Notes: generated by a model not told the origin, from the sequence alone. DNA of 64,000 nucleotides from Actinomycetaceae bacterium zg-1166 (GCA_015679245.1 CP064953.1:248001-312000), one strand, 5' to 3'. Counted from the stretch's first letter, positions 8,977 through 20,416 are shown. Made by a program: numbers and translations.

Positions 8977-9210
8977 GAGGAGGAAGGAGGGGGTGATTTC
9001 GTCGATACTTGTGGTTTTGACTACCTGTGGTGGAGGGTGGCGTCGAGGCTGGGTTTTCTGTGAATCTGGCGTGCCATGTTATCGAGGCATAACCCTATGC
9101 CTCGCAGGATAGGCCTGGCGATGCGCATTGGGTACAGGAGACTCCTCTTAACTTCGCCAAATTTGCTGCTGCGCGTAGGGTAATCTGATGAAAAATCCGA
9201 AGGAGGCAGT
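8977..9210. other. udk upstream region
   Basis: No gene seen. It contains a 9-bp hairpin at 9083-9104 (CGAGGCATA/TATGCCTCG) and the udk promoter. Confidence 0.45.
9153..9181 (+). promoter_or_regulatory. Putative udk promoter
   Basis: TTCGCC (9153-9158), 17-nt spacer, TAGGGT (9176-9181). The start point would be about 9188, leaving a leader of roughly 20 nt that contains the Shine-Dalgarno. Confidence 0.45.
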
Positions 9211-9831
9211 GTGAAGAAGTCGCTCGTCATTGGAGTTGCTGGGGGTACGGGAAGCGGTAAAACCACCCTCACTCAGGCTCTTCGCGATGCTTTTCCCGGC
9301 CAGACTTCCGTGATCTACCACGATAATTACTACCGTGCCTTCCCTGATCTCACCTACGAGGAGCGCAAAGCTCTCAACTGGGACTCACCTGAGGCTTTCG
9401 ACAATGCCACTATGGTGCGCGATCTCTCGCGCCTTATCAGAGGAAGTGCTATCGACTGTCCGATTTACGATTACGCAATCTACAACCCTTCTGGGTACGT
9501 TGAGCGAGTCGAGCCAAAACCCGTGGTGATCGTCGAGGGAATCCTCATCTTCGCTGAACCACAGATATGCGATCTCCTGGATATCAAGATTTTTGTGGAT
9601 ACCGATGCTGACGTCCGTATCTTGCGTCGTATTAAGCGCGATGTCATCGAACGTGGCCGCACACTTGAATCAGTGGAACGCCAGTATCTCGAAACGGTCA
9701 AACCGATGCACGAAATCTATGTTCAGCCTTCGAAACACAACGCGGACATTATTGTTCCCGAGGGTGGGCGCAACCTTGTAGCTCTCGACATGCTCATTCA
9801 TCGTGTGCGCGGTGCGATCGGGGAAGAATAA
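9211..9831 (+). CDS. udk: Uridine kinase
   Basis: 206 residues, P-loop kinase that phosphorylates uridine and cytidine to their monophosphates for pyrimidine salvage. The Walker A motif is GGTGSGKTT (11-19). YHDNYY and the SPEAFDNATM segment belong to the nucleoside pocket; RRIKRDVIERGRT forms the lid. GTG start behind a strong GAAGGAGG. It stands alone between the rplKA and rplJL operons, an uncommon position but clearly a normal gene. Confidence 0.95.
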   Translation: MKKSLVIGVAGGTGSGKTTLTQALRDAFPGQTSVIYHDNYYRAFPDLTYEERKALNWDSPEAFDNATMVRDLSRLIRGSAIDCPIYDYAIYNPSGYVERVEPKPVVIVEGILIFAEPQICDLLDIKIFVDTDADVRILRRIKRDVIERGRTLESVERQYLETVKPMHEIYVQPSKHNADIIVPEGGRNLVALDMLIHRVRGAIGEE

Positions 9832-10052
9832 TTCTCTTGCGCGGAACGGTACCTTACGTGCATGTGTCTCTATTAATTCTCTTTGCACATGCTCTATAGA
9901 GGAAAGCTAGGGCGGACATACGGACATACCTAGATCGGGAGAACTCTGTAGGGAGTGGGGCAACGCACGGGAAGCTGCGAGTAGAGGCATGAGGTGTGTC
10001 GTGACACTGTGCTTCTAACAATGCGATCTCGCTCACCAAAGGGGGTTCAGGC
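9832..10052. other. Intergenic region udk-rplJ, upstream part
   Basis: No gene or clear structure seen before the rplJ promoter. Confidence 0.4.
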
Positions 10053-10081
10053 TTGGTAATGGTGGCGAATCCCGGTAGTCT
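10053..10081 (+). promoter_or_regulatory. Putative rplJL promoter
   Basis: TTGGTA (10053-10058), 17-nt spacer, TAGTCT (10076-10081). A start point near 10088 gives an L10 leader of about 150 nt. Confidence 0.55.
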
Positions 10082-10084
10082 GTT

Positions 10085-10203
10085 CGTTGCCAAAGACCGC
10101 AGGTTTCGGGTATCCCGAATGAAACTTCAGTGAAGGCCAGCGTAGGTAAACGAGTTTTAGCCGGAAGTTCGGCTGAGCCCTGCGTGCCTACGCGGGGCTT
10201 TTT
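10085..10203 (+). ncRNA. L10 leader RNA with transcription attenuator
   Basis: The leader begins with GCCAAAGACCGCAGG, which resembles the conserved L10(L12)4-binding motif of L10 leaders. A terminator stem AGCCCTGCGT (10176-10185)/ACGCGGGGCT (10190-10199) runs into TTTTT (10199-10203). GCGTAGG (10140-10146) can pair instead with CCTACGC (10187-10193), which breaks the terminator. A further small hairpin is AGCCG/CGGCT (10159-10174). I infer autogenous control of rplJL by attenuation, as described for Bacillus subtilis. Confidence 0.75.
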
Positions 10204-10240
10204 CTATGAGTTCTGCGGACAACGACCGGAAGGAGGCCCA

Positions 10241-10762
10241 ATGGCACGGACCGACAAGTCTGCAGCGATTGCCGAGCTCAAAGAAAAGTTTGAGTCCTCT
10301 AATGCCGTCCTGCTCACTGAGTACCGCGGCCTGACCGTGGCGCAGCTTCAGAAACTGCGTCGTGCGTTCGGTGCCAATGCGGAGTACAAGGTCGCCAAGA
10401 ACACGCTGGCAAACATTGCGGCCAAGGAAGCGGGAATTGAAGGTCTTGATGATCTCCTCGCTGGTCCCACTGCGATTGCTTTTGTCACTGGAGAAATTGC
10501 GGATGCGGCTAAAGCTCTGCGTGATTTTGCCAAGGACAACCCGGCGCTGATCGTCAAGGGTGGCATCTTAGAGGGCAATGTGCTCTCAACTGAGGATGTC
10601 AAGAAACTTGCTGATCTTGAGTCTCGCGAGGTTCTCCTCGCCAAGGCTGCGGGAGTGCTCAAGGCTGCCCTGTTCCAGGCGGCTTACGTTTTCCAGGCGC
10701 CCGTTTCCAAGACGGTGCGCACCATCGACGCGCTGCGCGCGAAAGAAGAGGCTGCTGCCTGA
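10241..10762 (+). CDS. rplJ: 50S ribosomal protein L10
   Basis: 173 residues, base of the L7/L12 stalk: the N-terminal domain binds 23S rRNA and the C-terminal helix carries L12 dimers. The N-terminus is ARTDKSAAIAELKEKFESS. ATG 10241 follows GGAAGGAGG. The frame is open upstream through the leader, but that stretch is the structured L10 leader, not coding. Confidence 0.96.
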   Translation: MARTDKSAAIAELKEKFESSNAVLLTEYRGLTVAQLQKLRRAFGANAEYKVAKNTLANIAAKEAGIEGLDDLLAGPTAIAFVTGEIADAAKALRDFAKDNPALIVKGGILEGNVLSTEDVKKLADLESREVLLAKAAGVLKAALFQAAYVFQAPVSKTVRTIDALRAKEEAAA

Positions 10763-10829
10763 TTCTCGGCGGCGCCCATATCATCACATTAATCTGCTCG
10801 CGTAGCAGGCATCAGGAAGGAAGGCCATC

Positions 10830-11219
10830 ATGGCTAAGCTCACCACCGAAGAGCTCATCGCAGCTTTCAAGGAGCTCACCCTCGTCGAGCTCAACGATTT
10901 CGTTAAGGCATTCGAAGAGGAGTTCGAGGTTACTGCCGCTGCTCCCGTCGCCGCTGTTGCCGCCGCCCCCGCTGCTGGTGGCGAGGCCGCTGCCGCCGCT
11001 GAGGAGAAGGACTCCTTCGACGTTGTCCTTGAGTCGGTTGGCGACAAGAAGGTTGCTGTCATTAAGGAAGTGCGTGGCCTCACCTCGCTCGGCCTGAAGG
11101 AAGCCAAGGATCTCGTCGATTCCGCTCCTAAGGCTGTGCTTGAAGGTGTCAACAAGGAGACCGCCGACAAGGCTAAGGAAGCTCTCGAAGGCGCTGGCGC
11201 GACTGTCACGCTCAAGTGA
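10830..11219 (+). CDS. rplL: 50S ribosomal protein L7/L12
   Basis: 129 residues. N-terminal dimerisation domain (1-35), Ala-rich hinge (about 36-60) and C-terminal factor-binding domain with the conserved helix [24 protein letters not shown]. It recruits EF-G, EF-Tu and IF2. Normal start with GGAAGGAAGG upstream. Confidence 0.97.
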   Translation: MAKLTTEELIAAFKELTLVELNDFVKAFEEEFEVTAAAPVAAVAAAPAAGGEAAAAAEEKDSFDVVLESVGDKKVAVIKEVRGLTSLGLKEAKDLVDSAPKAVLEGVNKETADKAKEALEGAGATVTLK

Positions 11220-11295
11220 GTTTTGCGGCTCACGCCGCGCTTGTGAAGCGGTGTCAATGCTTGTGAAAGCGGCGGCGCTACTCACAGTTACGTCG

Positions 11296-11332
11296 ATGTG
11301 GGGTGCACACTTTTCCGGTGTGCACCCCACAT
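11296..11332 (+). terminator. Terminator after rplL
   Basis: 15-bp perfect stem, arms 11296-11310 and 11318-11332, 7-nt loop TTTTCCG, followed by TGTTGTGTGT without a true U tract. Confidence 0.75.
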
Positions 11333-11363
11333 TGTTGTGTGTAGTTGGGTACGGATGGCTAAT

Positions 11364-11408
11364 GTGGTGAGCCTACGAGATCTGCTGTGGTGAGCTTACG
11401 AGATCTGC
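11364..11408. repeat. Two tandem 22-nt repeats upstream of rpoB
   Basis: Copies at 11364-11385 and 11387-11408 match at 21 of 22 bases (core TACGAGATCTGC), one base apart, a period of 23 nt (two helical turns). A repeated protein-binding site is possible. Confidence 0.6.
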
Positions 11409-11789
11409 GTGTCAGATATGATGAGGACACAGCTTCGCATGGTGGCGATCTCGTAGCTTCGTACGAGGGGAAGCTACTACGCATCCGATACATTGACGCT
11501 CTCTCGCCCGGCGCTTCACATTGCATCGCCCTTCCCGATGTGGGAAAGTGAAGTGTAGCTGCGAGGCTCATATGCCCCCTCTCACAGAGTTCGGGGTAGA
11601 TTGCCCTATCCCTTCCGTGTATATTGGATACTTGCGCCGGCATATCTCGAACTGTGTCCAGATGCGGAAACGCAGCTGTAACCACCAGGGTTTTCCCCGT
11701 GATTTCAGCGATATATGTGCTTTCCCTCACGAATGCAGTGCCGGGAGCGTCGGTCGAACGCCTTACCAACGTCAGGGAAGGAACCCCCT

Positions 11790-14700
11790 TTGGCTGCTTC
11801 GCGCACCTACACGCTTTCCGCTTCGGGTGGGAAGCCGGTTGTTGATCGAGTTTCATTCGCCAAGATTCATGAGCCACTGCAAGTCCCCGATCTCTTGGGT
11901 GTGCAGACCGATAGTTTCGGATGGCTGATCGGCTCTCCCGAGTGGGCTGAGGCTCACCCCGGCGAACAGTCCGGCCTTGAGGAGATTTTCGAAGAAGTCT
12001 CTCCTATTGAGAACGCGGCGCAGACGATGGGTCTTGTCCTCTCGTCCCCGCACCTGGAAGATCCTAAGTACACCATCCAGGAGTGCCGCGAACGCGACCT
12101 TACCTACGCCGCTCCGCTCTACGTTACGGCTGAGTTCCAGAACTACGAGACTGGCGAAATTAAGTCGCAGACTACTTTCATCGGTGACTTCCCCCTCATG
12201 ACTGAGCGCGGCAACTTCATCATTAATGGATCCGAGCGCGTGGTTGTTTCCCAGCTCGTCCGCTCTCCCGGAGTCTATTTCGAACGAGTGGCCGACAAGA
12301 CTTCCGATAAGGACATCTTCTCCACCCGTTTCATCCCTTCGCGAGGCGCTTGGCTTGAGTTTGAGATCGACAAGCGCGACGCAGTGGGCGTGCGTGTGGA
12401 TCGCAAACGCAAGCAGTCGGTGACGGTATTCCTCAAGGCGCTGGGGCTCTCCGAAGCTGAAATCCGCGCTACCTTCGCTGATTTCCCCATCCTCATCGAG
12501 ACACTCGAAAAGGACACCGTACATACCCAGGAAGAGGCTCTTCAGGATCTCTACCGCAAACTTCGTCCGGGCGAACCACCTACGGCCGAAGCTGGGCGTA
12601 CCCTCCTCAATAACTTCTACTTCAATACCAAGCGCTACGACACTGCCAAAGTGGGTCGCTACAAGATCAACAAGAAGCTAGGTCTTGGCAGCGCCGACGA
12701 TTCCCGCCAGCTCACGATTGTGGATATCACGGCCTCTCTGCGCTACATGCTGGCACTTCACGCAGGCCTGGAGGAAGTGACGTGCGCACCAAACGCCACT
12801 GCCGTGTCGGTGGAAACTGACGACATCGATCACTTCGGTAACCGCCGCATCCGCCCCGTGGGCGAGCTTATCCAGAACCAGGTTCGCACGGGTCTTGCCC
12901 GCCTTGACCGTATGGTGCGTGAGCGCATGACCACCCAGGAGACGGAAGCAATCACGCCGTCCTCCCTCATCAACATCCGTCCGATTGTGGCTGCGATTAA
13001 GGAGTTCTTCGGAACCTCTCAGCTCTCGCAGTTCATGGATCAGAACAACCCCCTTGCAGGTCTCACCCATAAGCGCCGCCTCTCAGCTCTTGGTCCTGGC
13101 GGCCTTTCCCGTGATCGCGCGGGCATGGAAGTGCGAGATGTTCACCCTTCCCACTATGGGCGTATGTGCCCCATCGAAACCCCTGAAGGGCCGAATATCG
13201 GTCTGATTGGTTCGTTGGCTTCTTTCGCACGTATCAACCAGTTCGGCTTCATCGAAACGCCTTACCGTAAGGTCGTAGACGGCAAGGTGACTGACGAGAT
13301 CATCTATCTTCAAGCTGATGACGAAGATAAGTGCGTCATCGCCCAGGCTGAGGCTCCACTCGATGGCGAAGGCCACTTCCTCGAAGAAGAAGCTCTGTGC
13401 CGTATGCCTGGTGGTGAGCCTGCTCTCGTTCCCGTGGACGAGGTGGATTACATGGACGTTTCTGCCCGCCAGATGTGCTCGGTAGGTACGGCTATGATTC
13501 CTTTTCTCGAACACGACGATGCGAATCGAGCTCTCATGGGCGCGAATATGCAACGCCAGGCCGTGCCGCTTATCCGCCCGGTGGCTCCGTTCGTGGGTAC
13601 CGGTATGGAGATGCGTGCCGCGGTGGACACGGGTGATGCTACAGTGGCCAAGGCCGGTGGTGTCGTCACTGAAGTGGATGCTGATGCGGTGCATGTCGAG
13701 CAGGACGATGGCCGCCACGTGATCTACAAGATGACGAAGTTCGACCGTTCCAATCCTGGTAACTGTACAAACCAGAAGGTGGTTGTCTGCGAAGGTGACC
13801 GTGTGGAGGCCGGAACGCTCATCGCGGATGGCCCTGCTACCGAGGGTGGCGAACTCGCTCTTGGGCAGAACCTCCTTGTGGCCTTCATGTCGTGGAATGG
13901 CTACAACTACGAGGACGCCATTATTCTTTCCGAACGTTGTGTGCGCGACGATCTCCTCACCTCGATCCACATTGAAGAGCATGAGGTTGACGCTCGCGAT
14001 ACGAAGCTCGGTCCTGAAGAGATTACTCGCGACATCCCCAATGTTTCTGAGGAAATGCTCTCGCACCTCGATGAACATGGCATCATTCGTATCGGTGCCG
14101 AAGTTCAGGCAGGCGATATTCTCGTCGGTAAGATCACTCCGAAGGGTGAAACCGAGCTGACTTCCGAAGAGCGCCTCCTGCGTGCCATCTTCGGTGAGAA
14201 GGCGAAGGAAGTGCGCGATACCTCGCTGCGTGTGCCTCACGGTGAGTCCGGTATCGTCATCGGTGTCCGCCAATTCACCAAGGACAACAACGACGAACTT
14301 GCTGCCGATGTCAATGAGACGGTGCGTGTGTACATCGCTCAGCGTCGTAAGATCACTATTGGCGATAAGATGGCTGGCCGCCACGGAAATAAAGGCGTTA
14401 TTTCACGTATTCTTCCTGTGGAAGATATGCCCTTTATGGCAGACGGCACTCCGTTGGACATCATCCTCAACCCGCTTGGCGTTCCTGGCCGAATGAATCT
14501 TGGCCAGGTCTACGAACTCCATCTGGGCTGGGTTGCAAGTCAAGGCTGGGATGCTACTGCCGCACGCGAGGCAGGAGAGGCCTGGGCACAGCGTCTTTCT
14601 GAGGATACTCTCACGGGTATGCCTGGTCAGCGTGTTGCCACTCCCGTATTCGACGGTGTTCAGGCCGACGAAATCGACGGTCTTTTGCGCTCTACGCTCC

Positions 14701-15251
14701 CCAACCGCGATGGTGACGTGCTTATCAATGCTCAAGGTAAGGCGCAGCTCTTCGACGGGCGCACGGGAGATCCCTTCCCGGATCCGGTGTCAGTGGGCTA
14801 CATGTACATGCTCAAGCTCCACCACCTTGTCGATGACAAGATCCACGCTCGCTCAACTGGCCCGTACTCGATGGTGACCCAGCAGCCCCTTGGTGGTAAG
14901 GCTCAGTTCGGTGGCCAGCGCTTTGGCGAGATGGAGGTGTGGGCTCTTGAAGCCTATGGTGCCTCCCATACTCTCCAGGAGATGCTCACGATCAAGTCTG
15001 ACGACACTGTGGGTCGAGTTAAGGTCTACGAGGCAATCGTCAAGGGCGATAACATCCCCGAACCGGGTATTCCCGAATCCTTTAAGGTTCTCATTCAGGA
15101 GATGCGCTCCTTGTGCCTGAACGTCGAAGCTCTCGACGCAGGCGGCGAGGCAATCAACTTGCAAGATGCTGAAGAGGATCAGTTCCATACCGCCGAGCCG
15201 ATTGCCATGACAACCGGCCTGGAGGATCTGACGTCCGGCGCTGAGCTCTAA
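11790..15251 (+). CDS. rpoB: RNA polymerase beta subunit
   Basis: 1153 residues, catalytic-core subunit of RNA polymerase. TTG 11790 is chosen because GGAAGG precedes it and the protein then begins AASRTYTLS, like Streptomyces RpoB; the frame is open further up without conservation. The rifampicin region (about 408-445) reads [22 protein letters not shown]: His and Ser at the usual resistance positions are wild type, and one Ser-to-Ala in the PLSGL segment is probably lineage-specific. Followed by rpoC after 83 nt. Confidence 0.97.
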   Translation: MAASRTYTLSASGGKPVVDRVSFAKIHEPLQVPDLLGVQTDSFGWLIGSPEWAEAHPGEQSGLEEIFEEVSPIENAAQTMGLVLSSPHLEDPKYTIQECRERDLTYAAPLYVTAEFQNYETGEIKSQTTFIGDFPLMTERGNFIINGSERVVVSQLVRSPGVYFERVADKTSDKDIFSTRFIPSRGAWLEFEIDKRDAVGVRVDRKRKQSVTVFLKALGLSEAEIRATFADFPILIETLEKDTVHTQEEALQDLYRKLRPGEPPTAEAGRTLLNNFYFNTKRYDTAKVGRYKINKKLGLGSADDSRQLTIVDITASLRYMLALHAGLEEVTCAPNATAVSVETDDIDHFGNRRIRPVGELIQNQVRTGLARLDRMVRERMTTQETEAITPSSLINIRPIVAAIKEFFGTSQLSQFMDQNNPLAGLTHKRRLSALGPGGLSRDRAGMEVRDVHPSHYGRMCPIETPEGPNIGLIGSLASFARINQFGFIETPYRKVVDGKVTDEIIYLQADDEDKCVIAQAEAPLDGEGHFLEEEALCRMPGGEPALVPVDEVDYMDVSARQMCSVGTAMIPFLEHDDANRALMGANMQRQAVPLIRPVAPFVGTGMEMRAAVDTGDATVAKAGGVVTEVDADAVHVEQDDGRHVIYKMTKFDRSNPGNCTNQKVVVCEGDRVEAGTLIADGPATEGGELALGQNLLVAFMSWNGYNYEDAIILSERCVRDDLLTSIHIEEHEVDARDTKLGPEEITRDIPNVSEEMLSHLDEHGIIRIGAEVQAGDILVGKITPKGETELTSEERLLRAIFGEKAKEVRDTSLRVPHGESGIVIGVRQFTKDNNDELAADVNETVRVYIAQRRKITIGDKMAGRHGNKGVISRILPVEDMPFMADGTPLDIILNPLGVPGRMNLGQVYELHLGWVASQGWDATAAREAGEAWAQRLSEDTLTGMPGQRVATPVFDGVQADEIDGLLRSTLPNRDGDVLINAQGKAQLFDGRTGDPFPDPVSVGYMYMLKLHHLVDDKIHARSTGPYSMVTQQPLGGKAQFGGQRFGEMEVWALEAYGASHTLQEMLTIKSDDTVGRVKVYEAIVKGDNIPEPGIPESFKVLIQEMRSLCLNVEALDAGGEAINLQDAEEDQFHTAEPIAMTTGLEDLTSGAEL

Positions 15252-15334
15252 CACAGTGGGGAGACGAGGCATCGCCGCCTCCCCATCGTGCTCAGCCCTC
15301 TCGAACTTATCGGTGCAACACGGAAGTAGGAATC

Positions 15335-18300
15335 GTGCTCGACGTCAATCGCTTCGACCAGCTCCACATCGCCCTGGCTACCTCGGAAAATATCCGTGAA
15401 TGGTCTCACGGCGAGGTCAAGAAGCCGGAAACTATCAATTACCGTACGCTCAAGCCAGAAAAGGATGGCCTTTTCTGTGAGCGCATCTTTGGCCCTACTC
15501 GCGATTGGGAGTGCTCGTGCGGCAAGTACAAGCGCCCGCGCTTCAAGGGTATTGTGTGTGAACGCTGTGGCGTGGAAGTAACTCGTTCGCGCGTGCGCCG
15601 CGAACGCATGGGGCATATCGAACTTGCTGCCCCTGTCACCCACATCTGGTACTTCAAGGGTGTGCCCTCGCGCCTGGGTTACCTCCTTGACGTGGCTCCC
15701 AAGGATCTGGAGAAGGTCATCTACTTCGCGGCCTACATGGTCACCGATGTAGATGCTGAAGCTCGTCGCGAGGATATGTCCACTCTTACTGCTGAGTATG
15801 AACTTGAGCGCAACGCGATGGAAAAATCCCGCGATGCGGCTCTTGAGGAACGTCAGCAGAAACTTGAGGCTGATCTTGCAGCTGCCGAAGCTGAGGGTGC
15901 CAAGGCCGACGTGCGCAATAAGATCAAGCGTGCTGCTGAAGGAGACCTCGGACGTATCCGCAAGCAGGCTGAGGCTGAGATTTCCCGTCTCGACGAGGTG
16001 TGGGATCGTTTCACTAAACTGCGTGTGGGCGATCTTGAAGGCGACGAAGATCTTTACCGCGAGATGGAAGCGCGCTACTCGGATTACTTCTCTGCGTGCC
16101 GCGGAGCTGAGGCGATCCAAAAGCGTCTAAAGACTTTCGATCTACAGGCCGAACACGATCACCTCCTCGACGTGATTGAGACGGGTACCGCCCAGCGCAA
16201 GGCTCGCGCCCTCAAGCGCATTCGCGTTATTAACGCCTTCCTTTCCTCTGGAACGAAGCCAGAGTCGATGGTTTTGGATGCCCTCCCGGTTATTCCACCG
16301 GATCTGCGTCCGATGGTTCAGCTCGATGGTGGGCGCTTCGCTACCTCTGATCTCAACGATCTCTACCGCCGTGTCATCAACCGGAATAACCGCCTCAAGC
16401 GAATGCTTGATCTCGGTGCACCGGAAATCATGGTCAATAACGAAAAGCGTATGCTCCAAGAAGCAGTAGATGCTCTCTTCGACAATGGCCGCCGTGGCCG
16501 CCCTGTCCAGGGTGCGGGGAACCGTCCGCTCAAGTCCCTTTCCGATATGCTCAAGGGGAAGCAGGGGCGTTTCCGCCAGAACCTCCTAGGCAAGCGTGTG
16601 GATTACTCGGGTCGTTCGGTTATCGTCGTCGGCCCTACGTTGAAGCTCCACCAGTGTGGTCTTCCCAAGGTCATGGCTCTTGAACTTTTCAAGCCTTTCG
16701 TTCAGAAGCGCCTCGTGGATCTCGAAATCGCCAAGAACATTAAGGCCGCCAAGCGTCTCATCGATCGTCAGCACTCAGAGGTCTGGGACGTACTTGAAGA
16801 GGTTATCCAGGAGCATCCGGTTCTTCTCAACCGTGCACCGACTCTGCACCGTCTTGGTATCCAGGCGTTTGAGCCTCAGCTCATCGAAGGTAAGGCTATC
16901 CGCCTCCATCCACTTGTCTGTGGTGCCTTCAACGCTGACTTCGACGGTGACCAAATGGCTGTGCATCTCCCGCTTTCGGTGGAAGCTCAGGCTGAGGCGC
17001 GTATCCTCATGCTCTCCTCGAACAACATCCTCAAGCCTTCCGATGGACGTCCGGTGACGATGCCTTCGCAGGACATGATTATCGGTCTATTCCACCTCAC
17101 CACTGAACGTGAAGGTCTTGTTGGCGAAGGTCGCTCTTTTGCCTCGGTGGGTGAGGCACAGATGGCTTTCGATCTGGGTGAGCTTCACCTCAACGCTCCC
17201 TGCAAGATCCGCTTCGAGGCAGATGTTGTTCCCCCGCGTGGTTGGGTGCGTTCTGAGGGTCAGGAAGAGGGTTCTCCCATCGTCCTGGAAACCACGCTTG
17301 GCCGTGCCATTTTCAACGAGACGCTTCCTGTGGATTTCCCCTACGTCAATCGCGTTGTGGATAAGAAAGTGCTCGGTTCGATCGTCAACGAACTGGCTGA
17401 GCGTTACGAAAAGGTCGCTGTTGGTGCATCTCTCGATGCTCTTAAGTCCACTGGTTTCTACTGGGCTGGGCGCTCGGGTGTGACGATTGCCGTTTCGGAT
17501 GTTGTCGTCCCTGATTCCAAGCGTGAAATCCTCGCCAAGGCTGAAGCTGATGCCGCCCGTATTGAGCAGCAGTTCCTCACAGGACGTATCGAGGATGAGG
17601 ATCGTCGCCGCGACCTCGTTGATCTCTGGTCGAATGTGACGGATACGATCGCCAAGGAGATGCGCGAAAACTTTGCCCCGACGAATATCGTCAACCGCAT
17701 GGTTTCTTCTGGTGCGCGAGGCAACTGGGAGCAGGTGCGTCAGATTGCCGGTATGCGTGGCCTCGTGGCAGACCCGAAGGGCAATATTATTCCTCGCCCG
17801 ATTCTCTCCAACTACCGTGAGGGGCTTTCGGTTCTTGAGTACTTCATTGCCACGCACGGTGCTCGTAAGGGTCTTGCCGATACGGCTCTCCGCACTGCTG
17901 ATTCGGGTTACCTCACTCGCCGTCTTGTCGATGTTTCGCAGGACGTCATTGTGCGCGAACTCGACTGTGGAACACGTCGCGGTTTGAAGAAGACGATCGC
18001 TGTGCGCGATGGTGAAAGTAACCTCGTTCCCGACGAGTCACTGGATACGTCCGTCTATGCACGTACTCTCGCCCGCGACATTGAGCTTGAGGGTGGAGAT
18101 GTCGTTCCCGCCGGTACCGATCTGGGAGACATCGTTATCGAAAAGCTCATTGGAGCTGGTATCACAGAAGTTTCTGTGCGTTCTGTGCTCACCTGTGAGT
18201 CACGCATTGGTACCTGTGCTCGTTGTTATGGGCGTTCGATGGCTACCGGCAAGCTCGTCGATATTGGCGAAGCTGTGGGTATCGTCGCTGCTCAGTCGAT

Positions 18301-19213
18301 TGGTGAGCCTGGAACCCAGCTGACGATGCGCACCTTCCATACCGGTGGTTCGGCCTCGGCTGACGACATCACTCAGGGTCTGCCGCGTGTTCAGGAACTC
18401 TTTGAGGCGCGTACCCCCAAGGGTGAAGCTCCAATCGCAGAGGCTGCTGGAACGCTCAACATCGAAGATGGCGAACGCACACGTCGTCTCATCATCACGC
18501 GTGACGATGGCGAAGAGGAACTTTCCTACCAGGTGTCTAAGCGTGCAAAGCTCCTTGTCTCCGAAGGTGGACACGTAGCTGTGGGCGTTCAGCTTGTGGA
18601 GGGCTCTGTGGATCCGAAGAAGGTCTTGCGTATCAATGGTCGCAAGGCTGCGCAGGAACACATTGTCGGTGAGGTTCAGGCTGTTTACCGCTCCCAGGGC
18701 GTGGAGATCCACGACAAGCACATCGAGGTGATCGTTCGCCAGATGCTGCGCCGTGTCACCGTTCTTGAAGCTGGTACGACGAAACTTCTCCCCGGCGAAC
18801 TTGTGGATGTCTCGGTGTTCGAGTCAGAGAATCGCGCGGCGATGTCTGAGGGTGGCAAGCCCGCCTCGGGGCGTCCCGAGCTCATGGGTATTACCAAGGC
18901 TTCTCTCGCCACCGATTCCTGGCTTTCCGCTGCCTCCTTCCAGGAGACAACGAAGGTGCTCACTGAGGCAGCCCTCAACTCCAAGAGTGACCCGCTTGCG
19001 GGTCTGAAGGAGAATGTCATCCTCGGTAAGCTCATCCCGGCTGGTTCGGGTCTTGAGGAACTACGCAAGGCGAAGGTAGAGCCCACAGCCGATGCGCGTA
19101 TCGAGTTCGAGAAGGCTAACGGTTTTAGCCATCGCGATCTTGAGTCCTTCGATGACTACAACTATGGAGATTTCCCGGAGTTTGATCTGGGTGCGGGCTA
19201 CGGTCCGTTCTGA
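15335..19213 (+). CDS. rpoC: RNA polymerase beta' subunit
   Basis: 1292 residues. The N-terminal zinc ribbon is C60-x-C62...C75-x2-C78; NADFDGD (533-539) holds the three catalytic Mg-binding Asp residues; the second zinc site is in [16 protein letters not shown]. The length and the coiled insertion at about 130-230 are typical of actinobacteria. GTG 15335 follows AGTAGGA. Makes the active centre with RpoB. Confidence 0.98.
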   Translation: MLDVNRFDQLHIALATSENIREWSHGEVKKPETINYRTLKPEKDGLFCERIFGPTRDWECSCGKYKRPRFKGIVCERCGVEVTRSRVRRERMGHIELAAPVTHIWYFKGVPSRLGYLLDVAPKDLEKVIYFAAYMVTDVDAEARREDMSTLTAEYELERNAMEKSRDAALEERQQKLEADLAAAEAEGAKADVRNKIKRAAEGDLGRIRKQAEAEISRLDEVWDRFTKLRVGDLEGDEDLYREMEARYSDYFSACRGAEAIQKRLKTFDLQAEHDHLLDVIETGTAQRKARALKRIRVINAFLSSGTKPESMVLDALPVIPPDLRPMVQLDGGRFATSDLNDLYRRVINRNNRLKRMLDLGAPEIMVNNEKRMLQEAVDALFDNGRRGRPVQGAGNRPLKSLSDMLKGKQGRFRQNLLGKRVDYSGRSVIVVGPTLKLHQCGLPKVMALELFKPFVQKRLVDLEIAKNIKAAKRLIDRQHSEVWDVLEEVIQEHPVLLNRAPTLHRLGIQAFEPQLIEGKAIRLHPLVCGAFNADFDGDQMAVHLPLSVEAQAEARILMLSSNNILKPSDGRPVTMPSQDMIIGLFHLTTEREGLVGEGRSFASVGEAQMAFDLGELHLNAPCKIRFEADVVPPRGWVRSEGQEEGSPIVLETTLGRAIFNETLPVDFPYVNRVVDKKVLGSIVNELAERYEKVAVGASLDALKSTGFYWAGRSGVTIAVSDVVVPDSKREILAKAEADAARIEQQFLTGRIEDEDRRRDLVDLWSNVTDTIAKEMRENFAPTNIVNRMVSSGARGNWEQVRQIAGMRGLVADPKGNIIPRPILSNYREGLSVLEYFIATHGARKGLADTALRTADSGYLTRRLVDVSQDVIVRELDCGTRRGLKKTIAVRDGESNLVPDESLDTSVYARTLARDIELEGGDVVPAGTDLGDIVIEKLIGAGITEVSVRSVLTCESRIGTCARCYGRSMATGKLVDIGEAVGIVAAQSIGEPGTQLTMRTFHTGGSASADDITQGLPRVQELFEARTPKGEAPIAEAAGTLNIEDGERTRRLIITRDDGEEELSYQVSKRAKLLVSEGGHVAVGVQLVEGSVDPKKVLRINGRKAAQEHIVGEVQAVYRSQGVEIHDKHIEVIVRQMLRRVTVLEAGTTKLLPGELVDVSVFESENRAAMSEGGKPASGRPELMGITKASLATDSWLSAASFQETTKVLTEAALNSKSDPLAGLKENVILGKLIPAGSGLEELRKAKVEPTADARIEFEKANGFSHRDLESFDDYNYGDFPEFDLGAGYGPF

Positions 19214-19224
19214 TACAGGATGTT

Positions 19225-19258
19225 CTCACTGGGGCGGAGTTACTTCCGGCCCAGTGAG
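19225..19258 (+). terminator. Hairpin after rpoC
   Basis: CTCACTGGG (19225-19233) and CCCAGTGAG (19250-19258) with an inner CGGA/TCCG extension; no U tract. Confidence 0.65.
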
Positions 19259-19517
19259 CTTCACCGAGATGGTGAGGCAGGGGCAGACATGTGGCGACAT
19301 GGCGAAAGCCGAGTAAGCATGTGTTTCCCACCACGGCAGCCGAATCTCCTTTGACGTTGCGAAAGGAGAGCGGCTACTCTTGTAAAGGTTGCCCGTTTGT
19401 GGGTCAGGCGCACGCGTGGCCGCGAGATTTCGCGGTTCGTGTACATGATGAGCGGTGTCATCAGCTTGACTGCGCAAACACAGTAGACGAGTAAATACAC
19501 ATATCTCAGGAGCAATA
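19259..19517. other. rpoC-rpsL intergenic region
   Basis: With the terminator this is a 304-nt gap without a gene. It holds the str-operon promoter and about 130 nt of leader. Confidence 0.5.
19350..19379 (+). promoter_or_regulatory. Putative str operon promoter
   Basis: TTGACG (19350-19355), 18-nt spacer, TACTCT (19374-19379). It gives a leader of about 130 nt before rpsL. Confidence 0.6.
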
Positions 19518-19892
19518 GTGCCAACTATTCAGCAGCTGGTCCGTAAAGGCCGCACCAGCAAGGCCAGCGCCTCCAAGACGCCGGCTCTCAAGGGGAGCCC
19601 GCAGCGTCGTGGCGTTTGTACCCGCGTGTTCACCACCACCCCGAAGAAGCCGAACTCGGCTCTGCGTAAGGTGGCTCGTGTTCGCCTCTCCTCCGGGATT
19701 GAAGTCACCGCGTACATTCCCGGTGAAGGCCACAATCTCCAGGAACACTCCATCGTCCTCGTCCGCGGCGGGCGTGTGCGCGACCTTCCGGGTGTGCGTT
19801 ACAAGATCATCCGTGGCGCGCTCGATACCCAGGGTGTGAAGAACCGCCAGCAGGCTCGTAGCCGCTATGGCGCGAAGAGGGAGAAGAAGTAA
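19518..19892 (+). CDS. rpsL: 30S ribosomal protein S12
   Basis: 124 residues, decoding-centre protein. TTPKKPNSA keeps Lys43, but the second streptomycin-relevant position reads GGRVRDLPG, so residue 88 is Arg (codon CGC) where most bacteria have Lys. Asp89 follows. In Mycobacterium tuberculosis K88R gives streptomycin resistance. GTG start after CAGGAGC; the stop codon overlaps the rpsG start by one base. Confidence 0.97.
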   Translation: MPTIQQLVRKGRTSKASASKTPALKGSPQRRGVCTRVFTTTPKKPNSALRKVARVRLSSGIEVTAYIPGEGHNLQEHSIVLVRGGRVRDLPGVRYKIIRGALDTQGVKNRQQARSRYGAKREKK

Positions 19893-20362
19893 TGCCACGT
19901 AAGGGTCCAGCACGTAAGCGTCCCCTCGTCAACGATCCCGTCTACGGTTCGACGATGGTGACCCAGCTCGTCAATCGCATTCTTATTGACGGTAAGAAAT
20001 CCACCGCCCAGCGTATCGTTTACGGTGCTCTTGAAGGTGTGGCAGAGAAGGCAGGTCAGGATCCCCTAGCAGTGCTTAAGCGCGCCATGGACAACATCCG
20101 CCCCTCCCTTGAGGTGCGTTCGCGCCGCGTGGGTGGCGCCACCTACCAGGTTCCGGTCGAGGTGAAGCCAGGTCGTGCAACTACTCTTGCTCTGCGCTGG
20201 CTCGTCGATTACGCACGTGACCGTCGCGAAAAGACGATGACCGAGCGCCTCATGAATGAAATCCTCGATGCCTCCAATGGCCTTGGTGCCGCTGTTAAGC
20301 GCCGCGAGGACACTCACCGTATGGCGGAGTCCAACAGGGCCTTCGCTCACTACCGCTGGTAA
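19892..20362 (+). CDS. rpsG: 30S ribosomal protein S7
   Basis: 156 residues, head protein that nucleates 3'-domain assembly of 16S rRNA and contacts E-site t[14 protein letters not shown] at the N-terminus and the [11 protein letters not shown] segment are typical. The ATG overlaps the rpsL stop (TAATG), implying translational coupling. Confidence 0.97.
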   Translation: MPRKGPARKRPLVNDPVYGSTMVTQLVNRILIDGKKSTAQRIVYGALEGVAEKAGQDPLAVLKRAMDNIRPSLEVRSRRVGGATYQVPVEVKPGRATTLALRWLVDYARDRREKTMTERLMNEILDASNGLGAAVKRREDTHRMAESNRAFAHYRW

Positions 20363-20416
20363 TTGTCAGTTGGGTGCGTACACCGTGCGCACCTTCTATC
20401 GGGAAGAGAGCCAAAC

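Larger units (their letters stand above)
11220..11789. other. rplL-rpoB intergenic region (long rpoBC leader)
   Basis: 570 nt without a gene. It holds the rplL terminator, the 22-nt tandem repeat, a hairpin GTAGCTTC/GAAGCTAC (11453-11460/11470-11477) and a TATATT -10-like box (11620-11625) with no clear -35. rpoBC must have its own promoter in this stretch. Confidence 0.5.

Noticed and set aside
13011-13110. Rifampicin-resistance mutation in rpoB
   Set aside because: The main resistance positions are wild type; the single Ser-to-Ala in PLAGL is probably a lineage variant.
13083-14384. 433-codon minus-strand ORF inside rpoB
   Set aside because: Antisense shadow of a highly biased, conserved gene; no start signal and His/Arg-rich composition.
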